A stretch of DNA of 6,500 nt from Spartobacteria bacterium (GCA_947487745.1 CANKXQ010000079.1:1-6500); one strand, 5' to 3'; positions 1-6,120 are shown, numbered from the stretch's first letter. The notes: generated from the sequence alone by a model not told the origin. Numbers and translations are program-made.

Positions 1-48
1 CCACTTTGCAGGAGTGAGGGCCTTGGGTGAGATTCGCTGGATTTGGGA

Positions 49-156
49 TCAGCCCGCCTTGACCTCGATGGCTTCGCAGACTTCGCGCCAACCGGGGAAG
101 TTCCATGTGTTGGGGAAGCCGCCGCACGCTTGGTCGAGAAATCCAACGGAGACGGA
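49..156 (-). pseudogene. Possible 3' remnant of an unidentified gene
   Basis: This is a 35-codon open stretch ending in TGA (complement of 49-51). It is bounded upstream by an in-frame TGA (complement of 157-159), with no ATG, GTG or TTG start inside. Most codons end in G or C, as in the real genes of this window, and the peptide looks protein-like: a Cys-Gly-Gly-Phe-Pro segment, two Trp residues, then an acidic helix-like end (EVCEAIEVKAG). I do not recognise the family. It lies 84 bases downstream of the PKS gene on the same strand. It could be the tail of a decayed third gene of that operon, or simply chance. Two other minus-strand frames are also open here, which weakens the case. Confidence 0.22.
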
Positions 157-239
157 TCATGGCGTATTTGCCAAGTAGCAGCGCGGGTGAAAATTCGCCA
201 GTGGAAGAGAACGACTGTGATGAGAAAAAGAGCCTTATT

Positions 240-1262
240 TCAACGCGCAAGCTCACCGCAGTGGGCGGAGAAACCGGCGCCGAATGCGGTGAGCCAGAGG
301 CTTTCGCTTTCGGGTGAGGTTTTCATGGAATGCTCCAGAGCAGCGAGAACGCTCGGGCTGCTGATGTTGCCGTATTGGCGAAGAATCTCGCGTGTGGCGC
401 ACAGCTGATGCAAGGGGATCGCGCGCTCGATGGCATCGATCACATCGCGTCCACCAGTGTGGGCGATGAGCTGATCCGTCGTGCTCGACCGCATTTCAAA
501 AAGCTCGGCGACCGCTGCGGCTGCAAGGGCGGGGACTTCGCGGTGGAGCTGGTTTTTGAGCCGACCACCGGCATTGACGAAGCGGATTTTCTCCCGGTGC
601 TCAGGTTTGTGGATGGTGCGGAAATTCTGGAAGCGGAATTGCCCGCCTTGGTTCTCACCTTTCCAGATGGCAGCGGCGGCTCCGTCGCCAAAGAGGCAAA
701 GGCTGATAAGCACGCCCGGCTCGTCGTTCAGGTAAAAAGCGGCGGATGAAATTTCCACGGATACCGTGGCCACGGTAGCTTGGGGATTTGCAGCGAGGAG
801 TCCGCGTGCGGATTCGAGAAGAGGCAGGGCGGCGCCGCAGCCGAGGCCGAGCAGGTCTTGGAGAAAGGCATTCGGGCGGATTCCAAGGATTTCTGAAATG
901 TAGCTGCTCAAGCCCGGGCAAAGATAACCGGTGCAGGTGCAGACCAACAGTGCATCGATGTCAGAGGGCTTGTGCGAGGCGAGATCGCAGGCTTTGAGAA
1001 GAGCCTCCGAGGACAGTCGAGGCGCGTGTTGTTCAAAGTGCTGATGCAACTCCCCGGCATCGAAGCCGAAGGTCTTCCTTAAATCCGGATCGCAAAACCG
1101 GCGCGTTTCGATGCCGGAATTTCCAGTCAAAACTTTTTCTAGAAGCTCTCTGGAGCGCCCACGCAGGCCATCCATCGCGCCAGAGTTCTCGAGGGTTTCA
1201 AAGCACTCGGCCTGTGTGAAGGAGTGCTGCGGAAAAGCTGTGGCGAGGGATTGGAGATACAT
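240..1262 (-). CDS. Type III polyketide synthase (chalcone/stilbene synthase family)
   Basis: This 340-residue homodimeric-type ketosynthase would condense an acyl-CoA starter with malonyl-CoA units in the cytoplasm to form pyrones, resorcinols or similar products. The whole catalytic triad of the family is visible: Cys142 in GLGCGAA, His268 in IAHTGGRD and Asn299 in YGNISS. Further family landmarks are VCTCTGYLCPGLS near 107-119, FGDGAAAAIW at 191-200 and the C-terminal AFGAGFSAHCGEL loop at 326-338. The length is slightly under the usual 350-400 residues, but nothing essential is missing. The start chosen is the ATG complementary to 1260-1262, giving MYLQSLATAFPQHSF, a typical N-terminus. 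The open frame continues upstream but there it overlaps the oxidoreductase gene. Its ATG shares one base with that gene's TGA, so translational coupling is likely. The starter unit and product are unknown. The alkylpyrone/alkylresorcinol class is a guess from bacterial relatives. Confidence 0.93.
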   Translation of the reverse strand: MYLQSLATAFPQHSFTQAECFETLENSGAMDGLRGRSRELLEKVLTGNSGIETRRFCDPDLRKTFGFDAGELHQHFEQHAPRLSSEALLKACDLASHKPSDIDALLVCTCTGYLCPGLSSYISEILGIRPNAFLQDLLGLGCGAALPLLESARGLLAANPQATVATVSVEISSAAFYLNDEPGVLISLCLFGDGAAAAIWKGENQGGQFRFQNFRTIHKPEHREKIRFVNAGGRLKNQLHREVPALAAAAVAELFEMRSSTTDQLIAHTGGRDVIDAIERAIPLHQLCATREILRQYGNISSPSVLAALEHSMKTSPESESLWLTAFGAGFSAHCGELAR

Positions 1263-2320
1263 CAGCGGACGAGGTGGAGAAGTGTTTGAAAGGGTAACAT
1301 TTTCCTGCGGGCAAGGGTGCGGGTGATTCGCAGCGCGGCCCGATTCATTAAGAGTTGGTGCAGGATGGCGGCCGTCGTCAGGCGTCGTTTGAAGCGGGAG
1401 TCCTGGCTGGCGGTGGAGGCCTCCGCAGCTTCCAGCCACGATTTGCAGCCGGCGGCGTAGTCCAGTGCGGGTTGTAGCGCGCACTCGGCGGACTCAAATG
1501 CCATGCTCATCCCGTTTCCTGTAAAAGGCGGGATCATGCTGGCCGCATCGCCGATGCTGAAGGTGGGGCCCGTCTGCAGGCCGGTTTGAAATCCAGCGAC
1601 ACCGCAGAAACTCGATTCATCCAAGTCAGCCGCCTCCAAGCGGTCTGCAAGCGCATGAAGTGAGGCTTCGCGCAGCATGGTGAGAAGCAATGCGCTTCCC
1701 TTGGCTCCACGAGCAGGCCTGGCCTTGAAGAGCCCGCAGATATTCACCATGCCGTCTTCGATTTTTGCGAGGCCGATGTAGCCGCCGGGCGAGGTGAACA
1801 TTTCCAGATCATGTGTAAGAGGGAGGTTGCGGGCATGGCATTTCAGGCCCAGCCAAGGCGATGGCTGCCGAGGCCTGCCGGCTGCCCAGATAATGCCTGA
1901 ATCCGGTGCGATGCGCGAGTTGGTGACAAGTGTGCCGCCGAGCGAGAGGAACTGCCGCTGCAGGTGATCGTCGAGTTTCCAACGCGAAATTCCGCGACCG
2001 GGTGCCTGCATTTCCGCGAGACGTCCCGCCGAGTCGCTCCAGGAGGCGCTTTGCAAATGCGTCGCATCATCCAGACAATCGGCGATTCCAAGAGTAGCCA
2101 GCGTTTCACGACCCACGCCGCTGATGAATTCCCCACACACGCGATGCCTCGGATACGCCGACGCCTCGTGTAGAGTCACCGCCACTCCACGGGATTGCAG
2201 GGCGATGCCCAGCGACAGACCGGCAAGTCCTCCCCCCGCGATGGTGATTGGCTTTTTCAACGGCGCGAGGTTACCAGTCTCAACGCTCCGCGCCAGTGGG
2301 ATGATTCCCTGATGCTCCAT
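1262..2320 (-). CDS. FAD-dependent oxidoreductase, geranylgeranyl-reductase-like
   Basis: This 352-residue flavoprotein has the p-hydroxybenzoate hydroxylase fold. A dinucleotide-binding GGGLAG motif lies at 29-34 after a hydrophobic strand, followed by the acidic end of the second strand (HEAS, 51-54). The PRHRVCGEFISG segment at 57-68 is typical of geranylgeranyl-reductase-like proteins. SRWKLDDHL at 112-120 matches the family's R..LD..L region, and the second FAD motif is FSIGDAASMIPPFTGNG at 254-270. Such enzymes either reduce isoprenoid double bonds or hydroxylate aromatic rings. Next to a type III PKS it most likely tailors the polyketide. It is the first gene of a two-gene operon. The start is uncertain: the ATG at 2320 has a weak AGCAGG ribosome site, whereas a TTG at 2260 would give LKKPITIAGGG, closer to the usual short N-terminus. 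The far C-terminal part is basic and less conserved. Confidence 0.88.
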   Translation of the reverse strand: MEHQGIIPLARSVETGNLAPLKKPITIAGGGLAGLSLGIALQSRGVAVTLHEASAYPRHRVCGEFISGVGRETLATLGIADCLDDATHLQSASWSDSAGRLAEMQAPGRGISRWKLDDHLQRQFLSLGGTLVTNSRIAPDSGIIWAAGRPRQPSPWLGLKCHARNLPLTHDLEMFTSPGGYIGLAKIEDGMVNICGLFKARPARGAKGSALLLTMLREASLHALADRLEAADLDESSFCGVAGFQTGLQTGPTFSIGDAASMIPPFTGNGMSMAFESAECALQPALDYAAGCKSWLEAAEASTASQDSRFKRRLTTAAILHQLLMNRAALRITRTLARRKMLPFQTLLHLVR

Positions 2321-2332
2321 TTAGCCTGCTAA
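2321..2332. repeat. Inverted repeat abutting the oxidoreductase start
   Basis: TTAGC-CT-GCTAA is a perfect 5-bp inverted repeat ending directly beside the ATG at 2320 on the minus strand. It covers the ribosome-binding position (AGCAGG), so it could be an operator or could mask translation initiation. A second small repeat, ATTTC-GTTGA-GAAAT, follows at 2334-2348. Arms this short can arise by chance. Confidence 0.25.
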
Positions 2333-2353
2333 AATTTCGTTGAGAAATCGGAG

Positions 2354-2400
2354 GCAATATTCCGTTTTTGTCTAAAGACGGTGAGATGTGCGGATATTGC
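2354..2400. promoter_or_regulatory. Long-armed inverted repeat upstream of the PKS operon
   Basis: The left arm GCAATATTCCG (2354-2364) pairs with the right arm CGGATATTGC (2391-2400) over 10 bases, with one bulged T. The 26-base loop contains a smaller palindrome, GTCTAAAGAC (2370-2379). It lies 34-80 bases upstream of the oxidoreductase ATG on the minus strand, where a leader RNA or an operator would be expected. It might be a folded 5' leader or a regulator site. No family is recognised. Confidence 0.3.
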
Positions 2401-2640
2401 TTTGGGGAGAGACGCAGCATGACTTCGTTGCGCCGCAAAAATGAGGGGTCCACGGCGGGATCGAACGACATGGTAGATCGAAAATTTCAGCAGTCCCTAT
2501 GCGAACAGCTTCGCCCAATCAGCAGTTGGCGGCTTCGGGCAAACAGCCAATGCCCTCGTGCTCTGACTGCAGGTCTCAGTGAAGCTCTGATTGGCATCTG
2601 CGCCGACCCTCGGCCGATTTTTGCAGGATGGACGCCGGAT

Positions 2641-2659
2641 GGTCCTGCTTGGCAGGGCC
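2641..2659. repeat. Short hairpin in the intergenic region
   Basis: GGTCCTGC-TTG-GCAGGGCC forms an 8-bp stem including one G-T wobble and a 3-base loop. No T-run follows on either strand, so it is not a standard terminator. A smaller perfect hairpin, CTGCC-ACC-GGCAG, lies at 2832-2844. Their role is unknown. Confidence 0.3.
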
Positions 2660-2885
2660 GTTGATTATTCACAGAATTGTTTATCAACCTCAGTTGCTTA
2701 TCCCAGCCCCTCCGATCCATGAACCTGAAAATTCCCCAACCGCGCCACTTTTTACAGTCGTCTGGACCGAGTCAGCGGCGAATAGGACTGAACTCCTTTT
2801 CTTTGAGGACTGTTTCATTGTAATCGAGACACTGCCACCGGCAGCCATTCTTGAGCCACACAACCCAACCACGCCCAAAACCCTG

Positions 2886-3893
2886 ATGACACAGCCAAAC
2901 CAAGTTCCGGACGGGCGGGAAGCCATGCCTGATCAACTGCGGGGCATTGCCCTGCTGGGCATCATCCTGGTGAATATTTTTTGTTTTTCCTACGGGTCGT
3001 TCAGCGCATCCCAAATGAGGGGTGAGGCGAACTTGGATGCGAAGCTGGCGGTGGAGGTTTTCGTTTACGGGAAGTTCTTCCTGATTTTTTCTTTTCTCTT
3101 CGGATACAGCGCGAATTTCATCGTCGGGGATGGCGCTCCGTGGCGGAAACGGGTCCAGCGCCGCCGCCTGATGGTGCTCGCGCTGCTCGGGTTTCTGCAC
3201 GGGCAGTTCCTTTTTGCTTGGGATATTATCTTGGGCTACGCGGTGCTTGGGTTTGTGCTTCTTTGGTTGATGCGGTTTAGCTCGGCGGCGTTGGTGCGGC
3301 TCGCTGTGGTTTTTGCTGTGGTTTTCAATATCACGGCCGCGCTTTTGGATGGCCTGGTCGATGCGCGGATGCCTTCGCTCGAGCCGATCTACTCGGGGGG
3401 ATTTCTTGAGGCGAATCTGGCCCGTATGCATGCCTACCCGTGGGTGCTTCTGGACGATGTCATTACCCAATGGGGCGTGGCCCTTGCGGCCATGATTGCG
3501 GGGCTCGTCGCGGGCCGGGCGAAGTTGCTGAAAAATCCCGCCGCCTGGATGGGAAGCGCGAAGCGTGTTTTGGCCGTGGCCGCCCCGGTGGGGTTGGGCC
3601 TTGCGGTGCTCGGGACATTGTTGGAATCCGGCAAACTCGCTCCGGGCCTGTCGGAATTCTGGGCGAGCGCATTTTTCATCGCCATCAACGGAATGGGCGC
3701 ATTCTTTTTGGCGGCCTCGTATGTCTGTGTCTTGGGCCTCGCGCTGGGCTCGGGATATTCACTGCCGGGGTTCGTCGCGGCGGCCGAGCGGTGCTCCTTG
3801 ACGATCTACCTCTCGATGTCCCTCACGCTGCTGCTGCTTTTCTGTTCGTGCAGGTCTCGCCCGAGATCATCATGCCGATCGATGAGATCATGA
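2886..3893 (+). CDS. DUF418 (YeiB-like) membrane protein, C-terminally truncated
   Basis: This is a polytopic inner-membrane protein of 335 residues. The N-terminus carries the family signature QLRGIALLGIILVNIF (17-32). The FVYGKFFLIFSFLFGYSA helix follows at 59-76, and then RRRLMVLALLGFLHGQ with WDIILGYAVLGFVLL (92-126), all characteristic of DUF418/YeiB proteins. About eight to nine hydrophobic segments can be counted. The function of the family is not established; transport or envelope roles have been suggested. The C-terminal domain begins near ERCSLTIYLSMSL (301-313) and then breaks off into an Arg/Ser/Cys-rich tail of about 16 residues. Relatives usually run some 50-100 residues further through more membrane helices. 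The start at 2886 is chosen because the family signature follows within 20 residues. The upstream extension to 2628 is open but reads as non-coding, and no strong ribosome site is seen. The protein may be non-functional. Confidence 0.75.
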   Translation: MTQPNQVPDGREAMPDQLRGIALLGIILVNIFCFSYGSFSASQMRGEANLDAKLAVEVFVYGKFFLIFSFLFGYSANFIVGDGAPWRKRVQRRRLMVLALLGFLHGQFLFAWDIILGYAVLGFVLLWLMRFSSAALVRLAVVFAVVFNITAALLDGLVDARMPSLEPIYSGGFLEANLARMHAYPWVLLDDVITQWGVALAAMIAGLVAGRAKLLKNPAAWMGSAKRVLAVAAPVGLGLAVLGTLLESGKLAPGLSEFWASAFFIAINGMGAFFLAASYVCVLGLALGSGYSLPGFVAAAERCSLTIYLSMSLTLLLLFCSCRSRPRSSCRSMRS

Positions 3894-3940
3894 TGGAGTT
3901 CGAAGGGGACGAACTCACGATCCTGCAGGCCTCGCTGTAA
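3842..3940 (+). pseudogene. Orphan C-terminal coding fragment, out of frame with DUF418
   Basis: In the +2 frame relative to the DUF418 gene, 32 codons from about 3842 to the TAA at 3938-3940 show strong G/C-ending codon use and encode a soluble, acidic peptide (IMPIDEIMMEFEGDELTIL is its core). This is unlike the membrane tail expected of DUF418, and upstream of about 3840 the same frame turns into nonsense. The simplest reading is the 3' end of another gene joined to DUF418 by a deletion, with the join near 3825-3850. I cannot name the parent family. A sequencing or assembly join would look the same. Confidence 0.35.
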
Positions 3941-3988
3941 TGCGGCCGGCATTCGGCTCAAAAAGGAGCTGCTAGAGGAACTTGCACG

Positions 3989-4612
3989 TTAGAAATTCCA
4001 CATCTTGCCCTTGGCGGCATCATGAAAGACCTGCGGGCTGTGGAGGTAGGATTTTGGGGGATTTGGGAGCGGGCCGTCATCCAGCACAGGAAGATTTTTG
4101 CCGATCGTCTCATCCCAAGGCTGGCTCTTGGCGATATTCAAAGGAGCGCCCTTTGGCACAATCGCGAAGACTTCTTTGGCGGCGATGAGCGGCATACGCA
4201 CGCAACCGAGGGTCGCAGGTGAAGGCTTCATGAATCCCCAGTGGATGCCGTAAGCTGGCTTGAATTCCATCCAGTAGGTCATCGGATATCCTGCATCGGG
4301 TTGGCTCACGCGACGGCGATGGGCTTGCTTAGAGTAAATCTTGAAATCACCCTGCGGCGTTGGGCTTGCCGATTTGCCGACTGTAACAGGTGTGGCGATG
4401 AGGACTTCATTGCCCTCGACCACATACAAACGCTGCGCGCCGGTGCTGATTTTTACTTTCACAGCGGAGGGATTTTTCGGGGTCTTGTCTGGCGGGTCGA
4501 ATTTGAAGGAGTGCGAGTGGGAGGCGGTTTTTGTGGTTTCGCAGCCTGTGAGGCCGAGGATTGCAGTCGCCGCGACGGCGGTCAGTAAAAAGTGGAGAGT
4601 CGGTTTTTTCAT
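3989..4612 (-). CDS. L,D-transpeptidase (YkuD domain) lipoprotein
   Basis: This 207-residue protein has a basic-hydrophobic signal peptide and a lipobox, LTGC, with Cys24 as the lipidated residue, so it is probably anchored in the envelope and faces the wall. The YkuD fold spans about 51-162: the TPQGDFKI strand at 85-92, His124 in GIHWG and the nucleophile Cys137 in TLGCVRM, followed by Arg139. L,D-transpeptidases make 3-3 cross-links in peptidoglycan or attach proteins to it. The usual Ser of the S-x-G-C motif is Thr134 here. A Pro-rich tail follows the domain (180-207). It is the third gene on the minus strand after the peptidoglycan-binding and DUF309 genes, 44 bases downstream of DUF309, probably in one transcript. 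The start is clear from MKK plus the signal peptide. The 3' end overlaps nothing substantial. Confidence 0.92.
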   Translation of the reverse strand: MKKPTLHFLLTAVAATAILGLTGCETTKTASHSHSFKFDPPDKTPKNPSAVKVKISTGAQRLYVVEGNEVLIATPVTVGKSASPTPQGDFKIYSKQAHRRRVSQPDAGYPMTYWMEFKPAYGIHWGFMKPSPATLGCVRMPLIAAKEVFAIVPKGAPLNIAKSQPWDETIGKNLPVLDDGPLPNPPKSYLHSPQVFHDAAKGKMWNF

Positions 4613-4656
4613 GGAATTTCCGCTTTATGAAACGGCAAAGCGCGCCGCCGTCAAGC

Positions 4657-5121
4657 TCATGCCTCCCTTTTTTGAAGGTCCAAGCGGGGGCCTGCACCCG
4701 GATGCCAAGGGTTGATGCGGAATTCCGAAGTCACGATTTTGTCTCTCCAATCCGTGCAGAGTTCGCAGACGGCCTCGATGTGAAGGCCCATGTGCGTCGG
4801 GCCGAATGGCGATACATTTTTGACTCCCAGCGCGAAGAGCCTCGCCGCTGGATGGAGTCGTGTCCCATCGGTCGGATGGTCTGGCCGGAGGTGCTGTTTT
4901 TTCAAATGCACAAAGGCGCCGGCGATCTGAATGAGGCCTTTGAAGTAGAGGTGGTTTTCGTCCCGGCATTCCAGCCAGAGGTGCTCCAATACATCATGAG
5001 CCTCGTAGTAATCGCCTTGGTTGAAACACTCAAAATACCCGGCATAGCAAGGATGGAACCCTGTGCTGTCCGAGCCTTCGAGTGTTTCGACAAAGGCCGA
5101 GATGCGGTCGTGCTTTTTCAT
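4657..5121 (-). CDS. DUF309 domain protein
   Basis: This is a 154-residue soluble, helical protein. The DUF309 signature is plain: FNQGDYYEAHDVLEHLW at 33-49, followed by YFKGLIQIAGAFVHLKKQ at 59-76. Small proteins of this family are widespread in bacteria and archaea, and their biochemical role is not established. Four Cys (25, 32, 119, 122), two of them in a CELC pair, and many His might suggest metal binding, but that is inference. The ATG at 5121 lies 4 bases after the stop of the preceding gene. A TTG at 5136 would add five residues and overlap that gene by 11 bases. I prefer the ATG with GGGA upstream. The tight spacing shows co-transcription with the peptidoglycan-binding gene. Confidence 0.87.
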   Translation of the reverse strand: MKKHDRISAFVETLEGSDSTGFHPCYAGYFECFNQGDYYEAHDVLEHLWLECRDENHLYFKGLIQIAGAFVHLKKQHLRPDHPTDGTRLHPAARLFALGVKNVSPFGPTHMGLHIEAVCELCTDWRDKIVTSEFRINPWHPGAGPRLDLQKREA

Positions 5122-5125
5122 GAAA

Positions 5126-5638
5126 TCAATTCCCAACGATCCCGAGTCCGGCGAGTGTGCGGGCGTCGAGTTTGCCGGTTTCGGGCAGGGCTTGGGTGAG
5201 TTGCCATTCGCTGATCGCGGCGGTGAGAGTTACGCTGGGCAGGCCGTTGTGAGGTCCTGCGTAGAAGCCAGACTCCGCGAGCACCCGCTGCGTATGGCGA
5301 ATCGCTTCAACCTGGGCGGCGGAGTCCTTGCCCGAGAGCGGGCCACCATCGAACAGTGCGTTGATTTTTGAGTAAACTGGAGCAGGCGGCGGAGCGTTGA
5401 TTCCCAGCGCATCCAGCGTCTGTTGGTTCAGCGAGCCTGTGACCTTGAGCTTCTCGGCAAGTTGATATCTTCGAATTGCGGCGCTGGTCATGCTTCCCGG
5501 AGACCCATCCACGCGGGCTTTGTAGTATCCGAGAGCGGCAAGTTTCGTCTGCGCTGCACGGATCACCTGATCCGCTTGGAGCGAGTTGGCGCAAAGAATC
5601 AGTAGCAAAAAAATAATTTTCACACGGGGATGCGACAT
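5126..5638 (-). CDS. Secreted protein with two peptidoglycan-binding domains
   Basis: This 170-residue exported protein has a signal peptide at residues 1-22 (basic start, FLLLILCANSL core, likely cleavage after LQA). Two PG_binding_1-type three-helix repeats follow. The first is at about 24-80, with AAQTKLAALGYYKARVDG and TSAAIRRYQ. The second is at about 107-167, with TQRVLAESGFYAG and TAAISEWQ. Each ends in the family's TG.L...TL..LG pattern. A Pro-rich linker joins them. No catalytic domain is present, so it should bind the wall and target or scaffold a partner. The L,D-transpeptidase two genes downstream is the obvious candidate, because these two domains are often fused in one protein. 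The ATG at 5638 is chosen as the start because the signal peptide begins there. A TTG extension at 5680 is less likely. Confidence 0.9.
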   Translation of the reverse strand: MSHPRVKIIFLLLILCANSLQADQVIRAAQTKLAALGYYKARVDGSPGSMTSAAIRRYQLAEKLKVTGSLNQQTLDALGINAPPPAPVYSKINALFDGGPLSGKDSAAQVEAIRHTQRVLAESGFYAGPHNGLPSVTLTAAISEWQLTQALPETGKLDARTLAGLGIVGN

Positions 5639-5787
5639 GAATCTTATGGTGTCACCGAAAGTTGCCAAAACATGAAGCAAGAAGATTGCTGCCTGTATGT
5701 CAGGTTGATGGAAAGCATAGATCGGGACAATTGTTCAAGATGTGCTCGGGGTGCTTGGACCAGTCAGGAAAAACAAACTACCCGTCT

Positions 5788-5817
5788 AAAAAAAACTCAA
5801 GACCGGCACCTGTCGAG
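5788..5817 (-). terminator. Probable Rho-independent terminator after tRNA-Arg
   Basis: On the minus strand a stem built from CTCGAC and GTC-TT-GAG (two unpaired T) is followed immediately by eight T residues (complement of 5788-5795). It lies about 145 bases past the tRNA 3' end and would end that transcript before the envelope operon. The stem is imperfect, so confidence is moderate. Confidence 0.5.
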
Positions 5818-5842
5818 CAAGGCAGAGACGGCGATGCCCCTT

Positions 5843-5866
5843 TTCAGACGCCGCTTCGCGGCTGAA
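5843..5866. repeat. GC-rich hairpin
   Basis: TTCA-GAC-GCCGC-TTC-GCGGC-TGAA forms a 9-bp stem interrupted by a 3-base bulge, with a 3-base loop. It lies between the tRNA and the terminator-like site, so it would be part of the tRNA primary transcript. It could help processing or protect a 3' end, and no T-run follows on the minus strand. Confidence 0.4.
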
Positions 5867-5914
5867 GTTTCTGTCATGCGAGACGATAATCCTTGCACGG
5901 CGCGCTGGGGGATT

Positions 5915-5924
5915 TTGACGTCAA
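5915..5924. repeat. Perfect 10-bp palindrome TTGACGTCAA
   Basis: This self-complementary site lies 39 bases downstream of the tRNA 3' end. It resembles a dimeric regulator site, but no gene start lies close enough to assign it. It may be chance. Confidence 0.2.
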
Positions 5925-5962
5925 GGGAGCCGCGAAAGGGAAATTGATGCGGAGGGGGAGAG

Positions 5963-6039
5963 TGGTGCAGCCATGAGGAGTCGAACCTCAAACCTTCTGA
6001 TCCGTAGTCAGATGCTCTATCCAATTGAGCTATGGCTGC
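5963..6039 (-). tRNA. tRNA-Arg (anticodon ACG)
   Basis: The full cloverleaf can be read on the minus strand. The acceptor stem is GCAGCCA paired with TGGCTGC, the D arm GCTC...GAGC, the anticodon stem TCTGA/TCAGA around loop CTACGGA (anticodon ACG), and the T arm TGAGG-TTCGACT-CCTCA. The CCA end is encoded (complement of 5963-5965). An ACG anticodon normally becomes ICG by TadA deamination and reads CGU, CGC and CGA. No integration duplicate is seen in the window. Confidence 0.97.
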
Positions 6040-6055
6040 AAGGAAAGCAGGGCGG

Positions 6056-6086
6056 ATAGTAAAGGCGATGATTGGTCGGGAGTCAA
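6056..6086 (-). promoter_or_regulatory. Likely sigma-70-type promoter of tRNA-Arg
   Basis: On the minus strand TTGACT (complement of 6081-6086) is a near-consensus -35. It is followed 17 bases later by TTTACT (complement of 6058-6063), or 19 bases later by TACTAT, as the -10. The tRNA begins about 19 bases further on, a normal distance. This arrangement gives the tRNA its own transcript independent of murA. Confidence 0.55.
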
Positions 6087-6120
6087 CCGGGATTTTAAAA
6101 TATTTTTTCGCCGGTTTTTT
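6085..6120. repeat. Inverted repeat with AT-rich loop and T-run
   Basis: AACCGG (6085-6090) and CCGGTT (6111-6116) are complementary arms around a 20-base AT-rich loop that contains the palindrome ATTTTAAAAT (6092-6101). A T-run ends the structure on the plus strand (6115-6120), so as a terminator it would act against plus-strand transcripts. On the minus strand no T-run follows, so it is not a classic murA terminator. It overlaps the -35 of the tRNA promoter by two bases. Confidence 0.3.

Larger units (their letters stand above)
2321..2885. other. Long intergenic region between divergent genes
   Basis: These 565 bases separate the start of the oxidoreductase gene from the chosen start of the DUF418 gene. 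Open frames here (for example plus 2368-2664 and minus 2487-2720) give low-complexity, Arg/Ser-rich peptides without recognisable features, and I do not call them. The stretch should carry promoters for both divergent transcripts, but I see no convincing -35/-10 pair. It holds several inverted repeats, listed separately. No tRNA or recognisable riboswitch is seen. Confidence 0.6.
5639..5962. other. Intergenic region between tRNA-Arg and the envelope operon
   Basis: These 324 bases contain no convincing gene. The part nearest the tRNA (5788-5962) holds a perfect palindrome, a hairpin and a terminator-like T-run, each listed separately. The remaining part, up to the ATG at 5638, should hold the promoter of the peptidoglycan-binding/DUF309/L,D-transpeptidase operon. 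No clear -35/-10 pair is seen there. Confidence 0.6.

Noticed and set aside
330..749. 139-codon plus-strand open frame
   Set aside because: It is antisense to the type III PKS, which carries all its catalytic motifs on the other strand.
2772..3470. 232-codon minus-strand open frame
   Set aside because: It is antisense to the DUF418 gene, and its Arg/His/Gln-rich composition mirrors hydrophobic codons on the other strand.
4561..5199. 212-codon plus-strand open frame
   Set aside because: It is antisense to the DUF309 gene and the start of the L,D-transpeptidase gene, and has no domain signature.
5639..5675. Promoter-like TTGGCA and TAAGAT, 16 bases apart, before the peptidoglycan-binding gene
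   Set aside because: The -10 would sit directly against the chosen ATG, leaving no room for a leader.
5797..5877. 26-residue small protein on the minus strand
   Set aside because: The ribosome site is 12 bases away, the stop lies inside the terminator stem and no homologue is known to me; it is kept only as part of a finding.
5963..6039. tRNA-Arg as a possible integration site for a mobile element
   Set aside because: No integrase gene and no repeat of the tRNA 3' end are present in the window.
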